From the NCBI GenBank assembly GCA_018665005.1, contig JABJEE010000074.1, positions 1 through 7,865 of the forward strand: a stretch of DNA of 7,865 nucleotides, read 5' to 3'. The stretch's first letter is position 1, and each line of letters starts with the position of its first letter. The stretch is from Flavobacteriales bacterium. GTDB taxonomy: Bacteria > Bacteroidota > Bacteroidia > Flavobacteriales_D > Crocinitomicaceae. A program made the position numbers and the translations under genes. Shown here in pieces: positions 4,650 through 7,865 of this stretch. The notes beneath the pieces were generated by a model. The model was not told the DNA's origin, did not search any database, and was given only the letters and a program-made list of their open reading frames with translations.

Positions 4650-7600
4650 TTGGCAACATCAAATAATTCAACCAGAATTAATTTTGCATCAAGCAAAAAT
4701 CAATTTGATTATCCGGATTTCTTAGAAATCCAATTAAAATCCTTTAGGGAGTTTTTCCAGTTGGAAACAACACCCGAAAATCGTGAGAGTGAAGGACTAT
4801 TTAAGGTATTCGCAGAAAACTTCCCAATTACTGATACTCGAAATCAATTTGTATTAGAATTTTTGGACTATTTTATTGATCCACCTAGATATTCAATAGA
4901 AGAGTGTATAGAAAGGGGATTGACTTACAGTGTGCCTTTAAAGGCAAAACTAAAGCTTTATTGTACAGATCCAGAGCATGAAGATTTTGAAACGATCGTT
5001 CAAGATGTTTATTTGGGTACGATTCCATACATGACTCCAAAAGGTTCTTTTGTAGTTAATGGTGCAGAGCGGGTTATTGTTTCTCAGTTACATAGATCAC
5101 CTGGTGTATTCTTTGGACAATCACGACATGCAAATGGTACCAAATTGTATTCTGCAAGAATCATCCCTTTTAAAGGTTCTTGGATAGAATTTGCAACGGA
5201 TATTAACAACGTCATGTATGCTTACATTGACAGAAAGAAAAAATTACCTGTTACAACCTTGTTTAGAGCCATCGGTTATGAAACTGATAAAGATGTTCTA
5301 GATATATTTGGTTTGGCAGATGAGATCAAAGTCAATAAGACGAATCTCAAAAAGCTTGTCGGCAGAAGGTTAGCTGCAAGAGTTTTAAAGACATGGATTG
5401 AAGATTTCGTGGATGAAGATACAGGAGAGGTTGTATCTATTGAAAGAAACGAAGTTATTTTTGACCGTGAGCTTGTAATTACAGAAGAGCACTTGGAAGC
5501 TATTATGGAGTCCGGTGCGAAATCAGTAACGCTTCATAAAGAAGACATTAATAGTGCGGATTACACTATTATCTATAATACACTTCAAAAAGATATCTCA
5601 AACTCTCAGAAAGAAGCAGTTGAGCATATCTACAGACAATTGAGAAATGCTGATCCCCCCGATTATGATACAGCTAAGGGTGTTTTTGAGAAATTATTCT
5701 TTTCTGATACGAGATATGATCTAGGAGAAGTTGGTCGTTTCAGATTGAATAAGAAACTAGGAATTGATCAGTCGGAAACGTCTAGAGTACTTACTAAAGA
5801 TGATATGATCTTGATCATTAAATATTTGATTGAGTTAATCAACTCAAAAGAAGATGTTGATGATATTGATCACTTATCAAATCGACGTGTAAGAACGGTT
5901 GGAGAACAATTATATTCTCAGTTTGGAGTTGGTTTGGCGAGAATGGCCAGAACCATAAGAGAGAGAATGAATGTAAGAGACAATGAAGTCTTTACACCGA
6001 TTGACTTGATCAATGCAAAAACATTATCATCTGTAATCAACTCGTTCTTTGGAACAAATCAATTGTCTCAATTCATGGATCAAACCAATCCATTATCTGA
6101 GGTGACACATAAAAGAAGATTGTCGGCACTAGGACCAGGTGGATTATCAAGAGAGAGAGCAGGATTTGAGGTAAGGGATGTTCATTACACCCACTACGGC
6201 AGATTGTGTACTATTGAAACTCCTGAGGGACCAAATATTGGTTTGATTTCCTCATTATGTGTTTTTGCCAAGGTAAATAAACTTGGATTTATTGAAACGC
6301 CTTACCGAAAAGTAGAAAAGGGAATCGTTCAATATAAAAACGAACCTATTTATTTGGCAGCAGAGGAAGAAGATTCAAAAACGATTGCTCAAGCCAATGC
6401 CAAAGTAGATGAAAAAGGAAATTTCCTTTCAGACGTTGTAAAAGCGAGATTTGAAGGTGATTTTCCAGTTGTAGAGCCATCTAAATTGAATTTGATGGAT
6501 GTTGGTGCAAATCAAATTGCGTCGATTGCGGCATCTTCAATTCCATTCCTTGAGCATGATGATGCGAATAGGGCTTTGATGGGATCAAATATGCAGCGTC
6601 AAGCAGTTCCGCTTTTGAAACCAAATTCACCTATCGTTGGAACAGGGATAGAACAATTGGTTGCTGAGGATTCACGTGTTTTAATTAACGCTGAAGGTTC
6701 AGGTATTGTGGAATATGTAGATTCTAATGAAATCGTAATTCGATACAATTGGAATTCCGAAGATAAATTAGTGAGCTTCGAAAGTGAGGTGACTAAGTAT
6801 CCATTAATCAAGTTTCAAAAAACCAATCAAAGTACTTGTATCAACTTAAAGCCAATTGTAGAAAAAGGCGATAAGGTTGTTAAAGGTCAAGTTCTTTGTG
6901 AAGGTTATGCTACTCAAAAAGGAGAATTGGCTCTTGGTCAAAACCTTAAGGTTGCATTTATGCCATGGAAAGGTTACAACTTTGAGGATGCCATCGTTAT
7001 TTCTGAAAAGGTTGTTAGAGATGATATCTTCACTTCAATACATATAGATGAGTATTCCCTAGATGTTAGAGATACAAAACGAGGAATGGAGGAGCTAACA
7101 GCAGATATTCCAAATGTTAGTGAAGAAGCAACGAAAGATTTAGATGAAAATGGATTGATTAGAGTAGGTGCTGAAATTAAAGAAGGCGATATTATAATCG
7201 GAAAAATAACACCTAAAGGTGAAACAGATCCATCTCCAGAAGAAAAGCTTTTAAGAGCGATATTTGGTGATAAAGCTGGTGATGTAAAAGATGCATCACT
7301 TAAAGCTGGTCCTTCACTTAGAGGAGTTGTTATTCAAAAGAAACTTTTCTCTAGAGCAGTAAAAGACAGGAAATCAAAATCTCAAGACAAACCTTTACTT
7401 GAAACCATAGATACTGAATATCAGGGCGATATGGTAGCTTTAAAAGCCAAACTTGCAGAGAAATTGATCAAAATTGTCGGTGAAGAGAAATCAACAGGGG
7501 TATTCAATAACTTTAAAGAAGAATTGATTAAGAAAGGAACGAAGTTTTCTGCTAAGTCATTGACTTCTTTAGATTATTCAATTGTAAATCCATTGAAATG

Positions 7601-7865
7601 GACTGCCGATGATAAAATAAATCAGTTGATTAGCCGTGTGATTCATAATTACAATATTAAGGCAAATGACCTTTTAGGTAATTATAAACGTAGGAAATTC
7701 CATATCTCAGTTGGAGACGAGCTACCTGCGGGGATTATAAAAATGGCAAAGGTCTATGTAGCTAAAAAGAGAAAGCTTAAGGTTGGTGATAAGATGGCGG
7801 GGCGTCATGGTAACAAAGGAATTGTTGCCAATATTGTTCGTCAAGAAGATATGCCATTCTTAGAA
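4650..7865 (+). CDS. rpoB: RNA polymerase subunit beta RpoB (3' end missing)
   Basis: RpoB is the catalytic beta subunit of RNA polymerase and the rifampicin target. The frame is open to the window edge: 1072 codons of an expected roughly 1270, so only the C-terminal clamp/switch part is absent. The N-terminus reads ATSNNSTRINFASSKN, then DYPDFLEIQLKSF, as in Flavobacteriia. TTG 4650 is the only conventional start between the in-frame TAA at 4635 and the conserved region. Rifampicin cluster I is at about 468-494 (GTNQLSQFMDQ, then HKRRLSALGPGG) with sensitive-type Q474, D477, H487, R490 and S492. NFED is at 777-780. The active-site lysines are K1048 and K1056 in GDKMAGRHGNKG. A lineage-type insert lies at about 903-1020. 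T521 replaces a conserved proline. The rplL-rpoB spacing of 109 nt contains the attenuator. Confidence 0.96.
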   Translation, partial: MATSNNSTRINFASSKNQFDYPDFLEIQLKSFREFFQLETTPENRESEGLFKVFAENFPITDTRNQFVLEFLDYFIDPPRYSIEECIERGLTYSVPLKAKLKLYCTDPEHEDFETIVQDVYLGTIPYMTPKGSFVVNGAERVIVSQLHRSPGVFFGQSRHANGTKLYSARIIPFKGSWIEFATDINNVMYAYIDRKKKLPVTTLFRAIGYETDKDVLDIFGLADEIKVNKTNLKKLVGRRLAARVLKTWIEDFVDEDTGEVVSIERNEVIFDRELVITEEHLEAIMESGAKSVTLHKEDINSADYTIIYNTLQKDISNSQKEAVEHIYRQLRNADPPDYDTAKGVFEKLFFSDTRYDLGEVGRFRLNKKLGIDQSETSRVLTKDDMILIIKYLIELINSKEDVDDIDHLSNRRVRTVGEQLYSQFGVGLARMARTIRERMNVRDNEVFTPIDLINAKTLSSVINSFFGTNQLSQFMDQTNPLSEVTHKRRLSALGPGGLSRERAGFEVRDVHYTHYGRLCTIETPEGPNIGLISSLCVFAKVNKLGFIETPYRKVEKGIVQYKNEPIYLAAEEEDSKTIAQANAKVDEKGNFLSDVVKARFEGDFPVVEPSKLNLMDVGANQIASIAASSIPFLEHDDANRALMGSNMQRQAVPLLKPNSPIVGTGIEQLVAEDSRVLINAEGSGIVEYVDSNEIVIRYNWNSEDKLVSFESEVTKYPLIKFQKTNQSTCINLKPIVEKGDKVVKGQVLCEGYATQKGELALGQNLKVAFMPWKGYNFEDAIVISEKVVRDDIFTSIHIDEYSLDVRDTKRGMEELTADIPNVSEEATKDLDENGLIRVGAEIKEGDIIIGKITPKGETDPSPEEKLLRAIFGDKAGDVKDASLKAGPSLRGVVIQKKLFSRAVKDRKSKSQDKPLLETIDTEYQGDMVALKAKLAEKLIKIVGEEKSTGVFNNFKEELIKKGTKFSAKSLTSLDYSIVNPLKWTADDKINQLISRVIHNYNIKANDLLGNYKRRKFHISVGDELPAGIIKMAKVYVAKKRKLKVGDKMAGRHGNKGIVANIVRQEDMPFLE

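Noticed and set aside
6599..6811. Minus-strand frame inside rpoB
   Set aside because: It is antisense to conserved RpoB sequence, with no motif or start signal.

Overview
The window is a chromosomal translation/transcription locus from a Bacteroidota bacterium. The RpoB, NusG and EF-Tu sequences look most like Flavobacteriales or a close relative (for example a Cryomorphaceae/Crocinitomicaceae-type lineage). That placement rests on my memory of family sequences, on AT-rich DNA, on A-rich start regions with almost no Shine-Dalgarno sequences, and on tRNA genes without an encoded CCA. Genus is not determinable here. All genes lie on the + strand.

Layout: tRNA-Gly(TCC) at 14-86, tRNA-Thr(GGT) at 103-174, tuf (EF-Tu) at 247-1434, an intrinsic terminator at 1459-1482, tRNA-Trp(CCA) at 1485-1557, secE at 1579-1791, nusG at 1801-2355, an 85-nt structured leader at 2356-2440, rplK at 2441-2887, rplA at 2896-3591, rplJ at 3602-4126, rplL at 4160-4540, an attenuator-like hairpin at 4557-4598, and rpoB from a TTG codon at 4650 to the window edge (1072 codons, 3' end missing). 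There is no gene-free stretch longer than about 110 bases.

The genes form one functional set. The tRNAs and EF-Tu feed the ribosome. SecE is part of the Sec translocon. NusG couples RNA polymerase to translation or Rho. L11, L1, L10 and L7/L12 build the ribosomal stalks that recruit EF-Tu and other GTPases. RpoB is the RNA polymerase beta subunit. This order (tRNAs-tuf-trpT-secE-nusG-rplKAJL-rpoB) is a classical, widely conserved bacterial cluster.

I found no mobile element, CRISPR, toxin-antitoxin, defence or other accessory system, and no evidence of a previously undescribed system. The points worth a second look are regulatory: a terminator ending 2 nt before tRNA-Trp, a structured rplK leader with possible mini-ORFs, a hairpin between rplL and rpoB, a forced TTG start for rpoB, a 15-bp tandem repeat in the L7/L12 hinge, and one odd substitution in a very conserved RpoB motif.
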